Below, piece after piece: positions 23,600 to 36,445 of a DNA stretch of 64,000 bases (position 1 is the first letter of the stretch; each line of letters opens with the position of its first letter). The position numbers and the translations under genes are program-made. This stretch comes from Azadirachta indica (Eukaryota; Streptophyta; Magnoliopsida; Sapindales; Meliaceae): assembly GCA_022749755.1 (NCBI GenBank), contig CM040451.1, positions 1,240,001 to 1,304,000 of the forward strand, given 5' to 3'. The notes under the pieces are model-generated. The model saw only the letters and a program-made list of their open reading frames with translations, made no database searches and was not told the DNA's origin.

Positions 23600-25904
23600 T
23601 CCCTTCCTCGTTAATGAAAGACTCATATAAAGAATTCGAATTATCGGAAGAAGAAGAAGAAGGACTACAAGAGATCTAAGGAACTATTGCTGGTTTACTG
23701 CTGACCTCGTGTTCCTTAGCAAGTTTATGATGAGAATTTCTCCTTAAAGGAAAAGAAGGAGATGGTTTTACAAGAGCATTAATTTCGTTTAGGCGAATCT
23801 GATTTTAGGATTGAAGCCCTTTGGTTTTTCCAGTGGGAACAGATTGACGAGTAGGTAACATACTTCTATTCCTAGGAATAGAGAACTTTCAGAATCAGAA
23901 GAATATCTGGGATCTTTATGGCAGGAGTAAGAGAGGTCATTGATGGAGCTTCCGACTCAGCGGTGTAGTTAGAATTAATATTCTGTGGTAGGGATGGTAA
24001 TGGACCAAGGTAAGTTTAGGGATCTCAATCTCCGACCCCAACCCCAAATGGCCCAAAAGATCCCCATCCAAATCCACGACAGATCGAGGATGTCCTCGAT
24101 TTGGGTTTTGGATCCTCGCGAACACCTAACCCAATGTTGATCCCTGCTTGACCGAAAAAATTAAGAAAAACTTTTGCATTTTGAGGAATCAAACTTGGAC
24201 TTTAAATAGAATCGGTCTAACTCTTAAACGCTGAACAACTCATGTTTATTTGCTAAAACTTGTAAATAAAAGTATTATACTTAATTTTATCACTGTCTTA
24301 ATTAGTTGTTTGCTTAGCCTTATATAGGTATATTACATGCTTTAATTTTCAATATCTAAAAAATGTATTAAATTTTTGTGCATAAATATTATTATTTAAG
24401 ATTAAGTCAATAATTTAAGTTATAGATGAGTAATTTTTGATCTTGTCCCAAATATTATAATAGAAATTTTTTTTTTATATCCTTTTAATAATAATTATTA
24501 TTTATTTATACGTGAAATCACTATTTCACATATTATCAAAATAATATAACAAAATAAATATTTAATTTTTATAAATTTAATTATTAAAAATAAGATAATC
24601 GATGACAATTATAAATTTAGGAAGATAATTATATAAAATATTATAATTAATAAAAAAATTTGTTAGAATAAAATTTTAAATTTGATTAATACATTTACTA
24701 TAATGTTTTCATTAACCTATATAAATAAAAAAATAAATAATTATAATAGTAAATTACAATCCAATTTTTAATAGAACTAATAAAGTTAAAAAATGTACTA
24801 AATCAATTGAGTTTTTTTTTTTTTTTATAATGTTACATTAAACTATTTTGCTTGATAAATAAAAAAATAAAATTTGAAGAGAAAAAGAAAATCTTTAAGA
24901 ATTCTTTGTATTTGTTAACGTTATATTATCACATTACAATATATTAATTCATTAATTAATTACAAATTAATTATTTTTTTAACAATTTATTATTTTCTTT
25001 TTTATTTTATTGTTCTAAAGTTATTATTAAAAATTATTAGTTTTTAATAATTTTAGCAAAATGTCTTATCAAGAAAATGAATTTTAAAAAAGTTAAAATT
25101 GAAAATTGAAGGAATTTCAACAACCAACTAACCTCTCCATCATTCATGCTTTGTTGAGAAAATGCGTAAATAAAATATATTTAACACAATTAATTAAAAC
25201 TCAATTCTAATTCATATTAATTAGAATATAATAATTAATCTCTATTATATGAATCATGACTAAGAACATGACTAATAAGCATGATACTCTTCATAATCAC
25301 ATAATAAGGTTCAATTCGCAAGATTACTATAAAATTAAAATATATAATATAAATAAGTTTAGAACAAAATATCAAATTTGATTAATACATTTACTATAAT
25401 TTTTCTTATTAACCTATATAAATAAAAATAGGAGAAAAGAGTAAACGTCTCCAATAGTAATGATATAAAGGTGTGGATATACCATACGCATCAACACTGG
25501 CAACAATAATGTCTCTAAACTGTAACTTGGGATAACCTACTGATGTCTCCATTTTACTACATTATTATATTTAGTTTTTTATAATTAAGCAACATATTTG
25601 ACACTGTTCAATCCGTTTTAAATATTTATTTTAATTTTTAAGTATTTCAGTTTTACTTTGTAGGCATTAAAGTGTTTTAAATAAGAAAAACATAAAACGG
25701 AGTATAAAAGGGTGTTCACTAGCCCTCTGTATATATCGAACACCAGATATCAAAGAAAAACCATAAAACATTTTTTTCGAGGACCAAATGCAAGAAAAGA
25801 GGGACTAAAATGAAGGAGCATCAAAATAGGGACAAAATTCAAATGAATCAAAGTGAGGAGGACCTAATTGTAATTGAGCGCCTTGCACACCCTTGTAATA
25901 AAAA
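23600..25904. other. Intergenic stretch without a gene
   Basis: Nothing is recognised as coding. The 62-codon frame at 23937-24125 lies in a locally GC-richer patch whose GGGATGGTAATGG edge resembles the ends of the elements at 31513 and 32627. The remainder is AT-rich. At about 25776-25895 a patch with GGACCAAATGCAAG and GGACCTAATTGTAAT ends where the orphan BBE 3' flank begins. Confidence 0.45.
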
Positions 25905-26204
25905 GAAAAAATAAGTTTATTTGATTTGTTGAAAAATAATGAAAATCATATATATATATATATATATTGTTATTTGATCAGAATCTGTTTGATATTCTTA
26001 TTTTACAATAAGCAAAAGTTTAGTTACTACATATTTGAGTAAAAATTTTCATAATCTCTCTAAACAGATTAGTGGATTTTATTTGATTAATAACTAAAAT
26101 GTTGTATTCATATCTCTATCATTACGATTTCATCTTTCAGGCCGGCAGACTATAAAATAAAAAATTTTATCAATTCAATGTATTAAATTTATAGGAATAA
26201 TTTT
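25905..26204 (+). pseudogene. Orphan 3' flank of a lost BBE-like gene copy
   Basis: AAAAAATAAGTTTATTTGATTTGTTG, the ATTTGATCAGAATCTGTTTG stretch and ATTTCATCTTTCAGGCC recur here in the same order as after the genes at 19966 and 40355 (20018-20250 and 40405-40640). No BBE coding sequence precedes it: upstream is unrelated repeat DNA. The coding part of a plus-strand copy was apparently deleted, leaving the tail. Confidence 0.75.
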
Positions 26205-26560
26205 ATTTTGGTCCTTAATGTTTCAAAAAATGTCACTTTAATGAGCATGTTTTATATCTTAAATAAAGAAGTCCCTAATTTTATTGAAAATTATAATTTC
26301 ACACATTTTTAGTTATTAAAAGATAAAAAATAATATGTAGGAGTAATATGATAATTTTATAACTTTTGAGGTCGATTTGAAACTTATTAATATTAAGTAA
26401 ATTAAATTAAAAATTATCCTACCTCATTAACCGAACACTTGCAGAAGTTTGATCAAAATATTTAATTAATATTGATCGAAATTGGACTTAAGTGATGACT
26501 TTCAATAAAATTAAGAACTTTTTATATAATATCTATAATATACCAACCAAAGTTCTTACA
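26205..26560. mobile_element. Fold-back element F1, copy in the orphan flank
   Basis: It begins with AATTTTATTTTGGTCCTTAATG at the same position relative to the BBE flank as at 20295 and 40688. Both arms are partly present (ACCAACCAAAGTTC near the end). Its right end abuts the minus-strand BBE relic at 26567 and not the normal flank, so a rearrangement breakpoint lies at the element's end. Confidence 0.65.
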
Positions 26561-26566
26561 ATAATT

Positions 26567-26795
26567 ATAAGTGGTTTTGGGGTTGGTGGTGTTGCAAATA
26601 TGAGATTTCTTATGTATGACTGTAGAACGGATGAAAATAATTCATTCTTTGGGATGTAAATGGCTTTGGAGATTTTATTAAAGTATTGATTTTGTTCGGA
26701 AAGACATTGGAAAAAATTTTCTCCAAGGGAAGCTGAATTTGCAAGAAACTACGAAAATGATTGAATGCAGATATAATTTTATAGATTTTGAACAT
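26567..26795 (-). pseudogene. BBE-like N-terminal pseudogene fragment
   Basis: On the minus strand one frame has a leader-like start (KIYKIISAFNHFRSFL). The adjacent frame gives SSVLQSYIRNLIFATPPTPKPL, the BBE-family segment just before the FAD domain (compare SSVLQAYIRNLRF and STPKPLL at residues 63-84 of the intact gene). It ends abruptly after PKPL, at the edge of the F1 element. It is a copy of the N-terminal part of 1740-2681 and slightly better preserved: that relic has a stop inside this segment. Confidence 0.8.
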
Positions 26796-26799
26796 TTTT

Positions 26800-28740
26800 T
26801 AGGTGTATTTATGTAGAGCAATATTAATTAAAGCATGTATTCTTTCTTCTTCCACCATTCCTTAATTGCTCAGCAGAATCTATAACAAAATTAAAAAAAC
26901 ACCACTTTTTGCTAACAGAAACCCAAAAATAGAAACAAAATTGCTCTAGAAAGAGCAATAGGCAGGTAAATTAGCATGATAATATATATTGCGATAAAAT
27001 AATAAAATCTGTACAATCAAATTGAATTTACGTAAACAAATCAAGCAAAGAAATTTTTTGATACTAAGCATAAAAGAAAAAATATTCGGAAAATTTTTTG
27101 ATATTAAGAATAATAATTAGATCTGTTCAATCAAAACCTAATTTTTATTTTTTGTTGCCTATATGTCTTAAAATCTTTTTTTTTTTTTCATTGCCTATAT
27201 GTTTTTTAGATTGAAGACCCAATATAATTTAGTTTTAATCATTTAAATATTTGAAAATATTTATTTTTAACTTAACACTAAAAATTTGAAAAGTATGTTT
27301 AATAATATCTTTAAGTGCATGTTTTTTAGTGATTATATTTAGTTTTAGTTATTTAGATGTTTTAAAAGTGTTTTTTTATAATTTCACTGAAAACTTATAA
27401 TTTTTTTTAATAAAACATGTTAAAATTTTAAATTAACTTAATGCACAAGATTCAAATTTGAATAAGTTTTGTAGTTGTAATGAACTAAATTAATATCCAT
27501 ATAAAATTTATTTGTTTCCTAATATATAAAGGTTACATAATTAGTTATAATGATATGGTAGGTGAAATTACTAGTTTTCATATATTTATATTCAGATATA
27601 ACAAATAAAAAAAATTATATTATTTAAAATCATTCAAATTTGTATACTCATACCTATTGATATTACAAATCCATTAAGATTTCAAGTTAAAAAACAAATA
27701 GTTCCTAAGTATGAAATCTAAATAAGTTTATCTAATTATAGTTTTAAATATCCTTATAAATTTTTTTAATTTTTAATATATAGAGTTTTTTTAATTATTT
27801 ATGAGGATCTAATAAAATAAAATTATTAATTTTCAAATATTTATATTTAGACGTGTTAAATAAAAAATAAACATATTACTTAAGATCATTTAGATTTATA
27901 TGTTGAAATTTATTTAGATTTCAACTTCATCGATATTTTAGATAAAAAACCAAACAAACATGTTTTTAATTGCTTTCTACTGCAGAAATGATTTTTCTTT
28001 TAAGAAGAAATTATTGAAGACAAACTTATGTTAGATTCTGGAAATTGGTGTCTCAAATAATTTGACAAATTAATTAAAAATTTCACGTAGAACTGTCTCA
28101 AATAATTTTCCAATGGTTATATGCACTAATATAGAAATTAAGAATAATATTATCATTCATGAATTGAATAATAATAATAATTCGCAGAGATTTTTTTTTA
28201 AAAATTTAAACAAGGTTCTCTTGTCACCACTTTGGGCTAAACTTGGGCCTCAAACTAAAAGGGTTTTCGGCCCAAGCACGAGGATTGCAAAAGGCTTTTA
28301 AGTATAAAGCAAAATCATTGGAGTTTTGAATCATATGACATAGCAACGGGTTTGGGTTTAAGGGAATTTGGGTCATTGCATGAATTTTCTTTTTAAAAAG
28401 AGTTTATATATGTGAATTTGTTCAACTCAGCTACATTAAATATTCGGAAAATTTTCATTTTAGCCACCAATTTACACCCATTTTTTAAAAATAGTCAGAT
28501 AAGAAGAAAAATCTTTCATTTTAACCGAGCACATAAATTTTGGATGAAAATATTCCTGTAGCCACCTTTAACAAAGTTTAACAAAATTTCTCCCAGTTTT
28601 ACTCTTTACACTACACTTTTTCTATATTTTCTCAACATCTAAACCCAAAATTTCTCCACACTAATCAATTCTTACAAAATCTCCTATCCAATATAGAAGA
28701 GTTGGCATAGGATTTTCTTGCAAAATTTGAGTTTTTAGTT
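26800..28740. repeat. U2 spacer, equals U1 2700-5400 without the 1-kb insert
   Basis: Continuous alignment by eye to U1, with the 3007-4077 element absent (empty site at about 27065). The 62-codon frame at 28113-28301 has no support. After about 28740 the sequence joins the equivalent of U1 12440. Confidence 0.65.
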
Positions 28741-31512
28741 AGGAGAGAATAGGAGAGAGAGAGAGAAATTTTGGTAAGTTCTGTTAATTAGTGGCTAGAG
28801 GAGTATTTTGGTTCGAATTTTATGTGTTTGGTTAAAGATGAAAAAGTTTTTCTTAGGTAGTTGTTTCTAAAAAATGCGTATAAAACATGGCTAAAGTGAG
28901 AAATTTCCTTTAATATTTGGATTTTATACTAATTCGATATAACTTTTTAAATAGAGTTATTAGGATAAATGTTATATTAGTATAGTTTTTTAAAGTAAAT
29001 TTTTTAACAGAAGAAATATTAATTATTTGGTTGTCTAATATACCTTTTAGTAAAAACTAAAATTTTGAGATTTGAGATTTGAGTTTCTCTTGGTAGAAGT
29101 AGAATAATTTTTTCAATTTTCCATAAGCTCGTCTATGTTACGACCGAAGAACACAAAAAGAATTGACAAAACTTGTAGCAATAGAACTATTTTGATAAGT
29201 AAAGAAATCATATCAAATGGACACTCAAGAAACAAAATAAAAGAAAAGAAAAGAAAAGAAAAGAAAATCTTTACTTGATCTAAAATTCGAATAGATTTGA
29301 GTATTTGACCTAAATAAATTATTGTTAACTTTTCTTAATATATTTTAATGCCAGTGTGTAGTTATTTTTTTAAATAAAAAAAGTATTAGTTTTTATATTT
29401 GTACTCTCACAGATGCTAATTCTTAAACCAATAATGAAGTATTTAAAAGAGCATAAATATATATAATCCTATAAACAATAATAATAATAATAAAAAAAAA
29501 CTAATTTTTTTATATGTTATAAAAATAACATTTACTTGTCAGTGAAAATTGATAAAAAAGAAACTATGATAGTATTAACTTTTTATTGTATTTTCACTTC
29601 TAGTCATAATACTTTGTTTTCATACATTTGAATTGCAATAATTAAAAAAAATAAAAAAAAATGTTATTAAAAATATTGAAAAATGTTATTATTTTTTAAT
29701 AGATATTATTAAGACGCAAGTTAAGTATATTTTTTCAATCTAAATTGTGAATAAATGGAGTTACGTCTTACATTGTTTGCAAAAAATTAAAGGTTTCATG
29801 AGTTAAGAAAATGAATTACATTATTGTATGAAATGATATTGAAATTTTATTAGTTAGGTTTTGACTACGAATATTTTATCATGTTTCAAAGAGACATAGT
29901 TGAAGTTTAGCTAAGCTAAAGGATGATGATTTGTATGTTTGAATTTAAGGTTTAGGGAAGGAAGAATTATTCGTATCTACGTCAAAACATATGCAATTCC
30001 TTAAAATGGTATCTATGTCAAAATGTTAGGTTTGAAATGTTTTGTTTTTATAAAACAAATAACTTAATACTTATATTCAAACATTTAATAAATAAAAAAT
30101 ATATCATTTAGATTTAAATTTCAGTTAATTCATATTTTAGTTTCATTCAAACTAAATATGCTACTTTAATTTATTACAAATATTTATTAAAAGGATGAGA
30201 TGGAGATGTGAGTACTACTAAATGTTCTTATTTATTTTATTGATATGGAATATTGAATATATTTCGGTTTTAGTTACTCATTGATTTTAATTTAGCACTA
30301 AAACATTTGTAGTTATATTCCAATAAAATTAAGTTACATTTTGTACTTAATGCTGAATACAAATATCTAAATAAGTTCATGTAATTTAAAAAGAAATTCT
30401 TATAATAATTAAATTTTATTTAGTTTTTAGTATATACAGTTTATTTAATCATCTATGAAATTAGTCAAATAAAAAATATTCAATGATTTATATTTTATAT
30501 TCAAATGTTACAAATAAAAAAAAAGGGAAACATTATTTAAATAATTTAGATTTATAAATCATTTATTTTTTATATTCAAACATTATGAATAAAAAATGCT
30601 ACTAACAGGTGATTTTCTAAAGGGTAAAAACCTTTTTAGTCCCAAAAATTTAGTTTAGTAACTTTACTAGTCATAATAATTTCTAAATATCCTTAAAAAT
30701 CTCAATTTATTAATAGAATAATCATTATACCCCCATATAATAACAGTTATTTAAGAAAAAATAACAAATAAATCTTTAGAATTAGAGAAAATAAAGTATA
30801 TTTATGTAAAATACATTAAATAAGTAAATAACAATATTATTTTAATAATTTATAAAATAATTGTACTATAATTATTTGTAAGAAATTAAATAAAATAGGG
30901 CATAAACAAAGATTAATTTAATAATAAAATATAGATTTATAATTTTTTTTTGTTTTACAGCACATTTGCAATAAATATTTGTGATTATGTTGTAATTTAA
31001 ATAAAATGTCTGTATATATTAAAATATAAATAAAATAATAAAAATAATAAATTTATAATATATTAATAAATATTTTTTATTATTAATGTACCATAAAATA
31101 ATAATATCATTTAGACATAAATATATTGTATTTTTTTTAAATTTTAGAGATTTATTTATTATTATATAGGAATACAGTTATTATTTTTTAAATTGAAACT
31201 TTTAAAAATATTTTTGAAAGTATACAACAAACCTTTAAGACTACAGGGCAATTTACCTTTTCCTAAATTTATACTTTCATGTAACACAACTCTCTAATTA
31301 TTTTATTGTAATAAAATATTTTTTAAATATATAACAAATATTAACCACTAAATTAATAAAAAAGACAATATATTTAATTTATTTTATTTAAATTTAAAAC
31401 TCTAATGATCCGTAATGCAATTGAAATAAGTATTAATTATTTTATATCAAGGAAATATTAATGCATGAACATGCACATTAAGTAATTAAAATTTCAATCC
31501 ACATCATATGAT
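28740..31512. repeat. U2 spacer, equals U1 12440-15140
   Basis: It shares TATGTGTTTGGTTAAAGATGAAAAAG and GTTAGGTTTTGACTACGAATATTTTATCATG with U1. An (AAAAG)n microsatellite is at about 29240-29267. AT-rich, no gene. Confidence 0.65.
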
Positions 31513-32077
31513 TAGGGATGACAATGGGACGAGGAGAGGCAGAGGTGAAGAGGCTTTTCTTGTTCCCCGTCCCATTTTAATTTTGATTCTCATCTTCTAC
31601 TCTATTCTCTAATAAAATTTAATGGTGCGAGAATAGAGAATCCCTATATGGAAAATTGATTTTTCATCCCCACTTATTTTTTTCTACTTTTATATTTATT
31701 TATAATAAATATTAACTAAAAATGTCATTATTTATTATGATGTCATTCATATATAATAATTATGTTAAAATATAAACTTAACTACTTGATAAGATAAAAA
31801 AATTATGAATTATAAAATTTTTTAATTAAATATTGTCTGTATATGTATATTTATTTTAAAAATAATATATATATATATGGAGATAGGGCAGGAATAGAGT
31901 AGGGAGTACTAAATTATTCCTCACCCCATTAAAAATGTAGATTAATCTCCCTCCATTTCACGCTGATTAATCTCCCTCCATTTCTCGCTTCATTTCTCAT
32001 CATATTATTATAATTTTATTATATTTAGGGCGAATTCCCGTGAGGCCTTAAATTCATATGAGATTTTGTCATTTCTA
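31513..32077. mobile_element. Element family F3, copy 1 (TAGGGATGACAA ends)
   Basis: The left end TAGGGATGACAATGG pairs with the reversed right end TAGAAATGACAAA. The empty site is seen in U1 at about 15127-15142 (CATACGATTACTTATAAG). The flanks here (CATATGATTA and GTACGATTA) look like an imperfect 9-bp target duplication. The inside is AT-rich with CCCCATTT-type runs near both ends. It is non-coding. Confidence 0.65.
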
Positions 32078-32119
32078 CGTACGATTACTTATAAGAAATG
32101 ACTTAGTAATAATAAATAA

Positions 32120-32152
32120 ATAAAATCAAAATCAAAATCAAAATCAAAAAAA
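32120..32152. repeat. (AAAATC)n microsatellite
   Basis: About four to five copies of AAAATC. In translation it produces the FDFDFDF string of the otherwise meaningless minus-strand frame at 32089-32277. Confidence 0.75.
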
Positions 32153-32626
32153 TGAATGATTAATTTGATGACATTCATAAGTGTAATGACGTGCTTGATG
32201 GTTCCATTTAATACAAATATACTGTTTCTAAGCATATGATTCAAAAAATAATAATAAAGAAAATTCTTTGCCATCATATTCTTATAGGATAAAACTATGC
32301 TACAATTAATATTATTACATAATTTTTTAAAATTTTTAATAATAACGTGTTATTAAAATTTCTAGGTTATTATTCAAATTGCATGTTAACGATATTTTCA
32401 TTATTCATAAAAATCTCACTTAAAAGTGTATTTTATCATTTAAATTTTAAAAATTTCTCACAAAAAGAAGAAAATATACATGTAATAAGATTTGTACTAC
32501 ATAAAAGTTTAAAATTAATAAATTATACATATATACATCTTTTGTATTTTTATATAATTTTAATTGAGGTTAAAATTATAAATAAATAAAAGAGAGTGTA
32601 AATCAATTTTGAAGAGTTGGCAGGAT

Positions 32627-33150
32627 TAGGGATGACAATGGGTAGGGTGGCCTTATCCATTGCCTATCTCATTCCCCAATATAATTTAATGAGATAGGGA
32701 TGGAGAATTTCCGTATAAAAAATGGATCCTCACTTATTTTCTCATTTTCATATTTATTTATATTTTTAATATTAATTAAAAATATCATGAATATATTATG
32801 ATGTTATTTATATATAATAATTATATTAAAAATATAAACTTGACTAATTGATAAAATAAAAAAATATGAATTATAAAATTTTTTAATTAAAAATTGACCG
32901 TGTATATATATAATTGTTATTTAAAAATAATAATTATAATAGTTTATATTTACATGTATATATATATATATATTGGAAATGAGGCAGGGATAAGGTGGGG
33001 AGTATTAAATTGTTTCCTATCCTATTAACAATAAGAAAATTAATATCTTTCCATTTTTTGCCTCATTTTTTGTTATATTATTTCAATTTTATCTCATTTG
33101 GAGTGAATTTTCGTAAAGTTCCAAACCCACAGGAAATTTTGCCATTTTTA
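32627..33150. mobile_element. Element family F3, copy 2
   Basis: The left end TAGGGATGACAATGGG and the reversed right end CTAAAAATGGCAAAA form the same inverted termini as copy 1, about 520 bp apart. Both copies also share the AATATAAACTT-ACTA-TTGATAA interior. U1 has no insert at the matching place (about 15640). A (TA)n run lies inside, near 32958. Confidence 0.65.
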
Positions 33151-35290
33151 GGTAAAAACATTTGTCTCCAAAATATTTAAGTTTTAAAATAATTATAAGC
33201 AAGAGGGTATTTTAGTAATTATAATACAAAATTAACAAAATAAATGATTCTTTTATCTTTTAATTAGTAGTCGTTGGCAAGTTAAAGACTTGATTGATAT
33301 CATTGTTTGACCATTGACCACTGGCCATTAAGGATTGCTATGTCTTGACATTCCAGAATTATTAACGTCATATTAAAAAAACATTATCAATGTCAAAATC
33401 AAGCCATTAAAGAAATTTTGTAAAATAAAATCCATTCTAGAAGCTTTATTGGATAATTCGGTCTAGATAACATTGCTATAATAATGTTTATTATAATATT
33501 TAAACTATTCTCTTTTTTCTTTTAATTTTAATTTAATAATTTTTAATTATTCTAAAACCATAATGCCTCTTTTCTATGGTAGGTGATGTTAGGGCAGATC
33601 CTAACTGAATTAACCGATAAAATATTTTATAATATTTTTTAAAAAATAATATTATATTACATTAATTTTTAAGAACGAATTTATATATATTGTTTATGAT
33701 GTACATAAATATATATAGTATATGAATTTATTTGATCCTAAATTTTAGGATAAATTCATTTTCTAAAGTTGAGATTTTAATGCAAATTAGTGCGTCTTGA
33801 TACTAATTAATATTTATTTAACTGAATTAGCACTGATTTGCATTAAATCTAAATTTTGATAAAAATCTAAAAAATATTTATACACTTGATAATTTCTATT
33901 CAACTTATAATATATAATATTTATAATAAAAAATTACATATTGTTATGTATATATATATATATATATGTATACATATTGTATGTTTGTAGTTATATATTT
34001 CTATTTTTCAAAGTACAAATTTGATAAAATTTATTTACATATAATGCAAAAGAAAAAAAAAATAGTATCATATTATACTAATGATGTTACTGCCATCCTT
34101 CTAATATTTTGTTGAAACTCCTACTTTAAATATATACCTCATTAAATAATTAGAAATTAAATTATTTTTTAACACTTATTTTATTTCATTTAATACTCTT
34201 TTCCTAAGTGACCCCATCCTCACGCATATGTTCTTTCTTAACTGCAGTGAAATATATAATAATACTATTGTTTTACTACTTACTTTTTTAGCTTTAAAGA
34301 GGAGACTAATGGATTATAATAACCAAAATCTCGATCTATCACAATCATTGATCATTATATTGTTTTAGACAATTATTAAGATTTAAAAACTAAAATCACA
34401 AAATTACAATTTTTTCTAGTATACCGATTCTATTTAAAACCATTTTCTTGTATTTGCGGAGGATTTATTAGAAAATAATTATTTATAAATTAAAGTAATT
34501 GTTATTATTTTTTAAATTCATTTAAGTAGGTGTTCTTTACAGTTACTCGAATTGTTTGAGTGTGAAATATGTCTTACATCCCTCTAACTATATCCAGTAA
34601 CATATATACGTACATATATACATAATTAAACATTTCAACCATTAAAATTAAATCTAACATGTATAATTAATATATTAAAAATATATTATAGTTAATGTAA
34701 ATGTGATATACAATTTTAGTTATTGAAAGTATTTAAATTCAATAGTTTATAAATAATAAAAAAATGGGTAAAGTTAAAAGGTTATGAATTCTCTTCCACA
34801 CACACACACACACATTGTTGATGCAAATTTTACCTAATTTAATGATGTGGATACCCTGTCTACGTTTCTAGTTCTAGTGATAGACAGACCATCTCTTTTC
34901 TACAAAATAAAATGTGGTTAGGGGACTCCAGATTATTTTCTAGCGTAAACTCTCGGACGATCAAGTCAGCTACCAAAAAATATGATTAGAGAGAGAAGCT
35001 CTTAGTTTAGAGAGATAGAGTTTCCCCTAATGTCTTTGGGGTTTTTTCTTACCTTCAAAGTAAAATTTATACTTTTATATTTGTTCACTAATTTGAAAAG
35101 GTTCTATAATTTTTTATCCTCAAAGTAAAAATATAATTCCTTGTATATTCAAATGTGCCTTGTTGTATATTTGACCACTAAATGCATGTAATTTTATCAT
35201 TAATTAATTAAATTCCAATTATGGGTTAACCAAAATTTCCTTCAAATATAATCAATTCATCAATAAATTTTTAGTTCTACTGTTTTTGAA
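33151..35290. repeat. U2 spacer, partly equal to U1 15640-17330
   Basis: Matches include AATAATTATAAGCAAGAGGGTATTTTA and GTATATTTGACCA-TAAATGCA. A (TA)n run is at about 33949-33968 and a (CA)n run at about 34797-34814. The block at about 34840-35110 (ACTCTCGGACGATCAAGTCAG, AGAGAGAAGCTC) is not found in U1 and looks like an unassigned inserted repeat. Confidence 0.55.
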
Positions 35291-35638
35291 TTCACAAGAC
35301 CTGCCCTGACCCCTCCTGAAAGTTTGGAACAAATCCTGATAGAACTTGCACCTTTTATTTATAATCTCACATAAACAACATATATTAAAACTCATAAATA
35401 ATATAAACAGCCTCAAGTCTCCACCATTACATGTATTAAGGCTTTATGCCTCATCAAACAGTACATGATCATATACATATATGATATGCTTAAAATATTT
35501 CATGCAGTATGCATAAAGTGGTCTCAACCTCATATACTAAAATTGTATCCTATAATAAATCCTACGTGACATGAAGAGAAATAGGAAAAATAGGGAAAAG
35601 AATGAGCTTATTTTAATTAATCTATTATTTGAAATTCA
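35291..35638. other. U2-specific stretch, nothing recognised
   Basis: The sequence between the end of the U1-like spacer and the start of the U3-like block. It has no coding frame and no inverted ends that I could pair. It may mark the junction of the mosaic. Confidence 0.4.
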
Positions 35639-35784
35639 AACTTTAAAGGATGAGGTGGAGATGTGAGTACTACTAAATGTTCTTTTTTTTTTTTTATGTG
35701 GAATATTGAATACATTTCAATTTCAGTTACTCATTTGTCTTAGTTTAGCACCAAAAATATAAAATTTGTAGCTCATATTTAGTA

Positions 35785-36180
35785 ATCAGTATAGTAAGTA
35801 TATCAGGGTATGCTAAAACAACTAGGTGTCAAACTCTACAGTGATCTCGTTGGGGATGCTGCAAGATGAAATGCCCTTTATTGGGAATTAAGGGACAATG
35901 CCCATTTCCATCACTGTATGTATGTATATTGTATGGGTTTGTATTTTTTGTGTAGGCATGTTCAAGTTTAGCCCAAACCTGACCAAACTCAAAGTATATA
36001 TATTTTGGCATTTAGGGCAAGCTTATAACTGTTAAGTCTTCTTTATCTTAGTGTAATTCAGTTGCTCTCTCTCCCGTGTTTTTCTTTTGAAAATTTTAGA
36101 GGTGTCTCACATGAATCCTATATAATTTATGATTGTTTTATTTTCTATTTGTTTTGGTTACGTGAATTTCATAACAAAAA
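35785..36180. other. Insertion of unknown origin in the duplicated spacer
   Basis: Compared with 30300-30320 and 13975-13995, the alignment breaks after TTTGTAGCTCATATTT and resumes at CTTATATTCTAATAAAATTATG. The inserted DNA has mixed composition and ends with GTTACGTGAATTTCATAAC. No terminal repeats or family motifs were identified. Confidence 0.5.
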
Positions 36181-36445
36181 AATCTGCACTTATATTCTAA
36201 TAAAATTATGATAAATTTGTACTTAATGCTGAATACAAATATCTAAATAAGTTCATGTAATTTAAAAAGAATCCTTATATTAATTAAACTTGATTTAGTT
36301 TTAATATATAAAGTTTATTTAATCATCTATAAAATTAGTCATAAAAAATTTAATGATTTTTATTTTATATTCAAATGCTATGAATGAAAACTAGATACAT
36401 TATTTAAATAATTTAAAGTTATAAATCATTTGTATTTTTGGGGTA

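Noticed and set aside
32089..32277. 62-codon frame with FDFDFDF
   Set aside because: Encoded by an AAAATC microsatellite.
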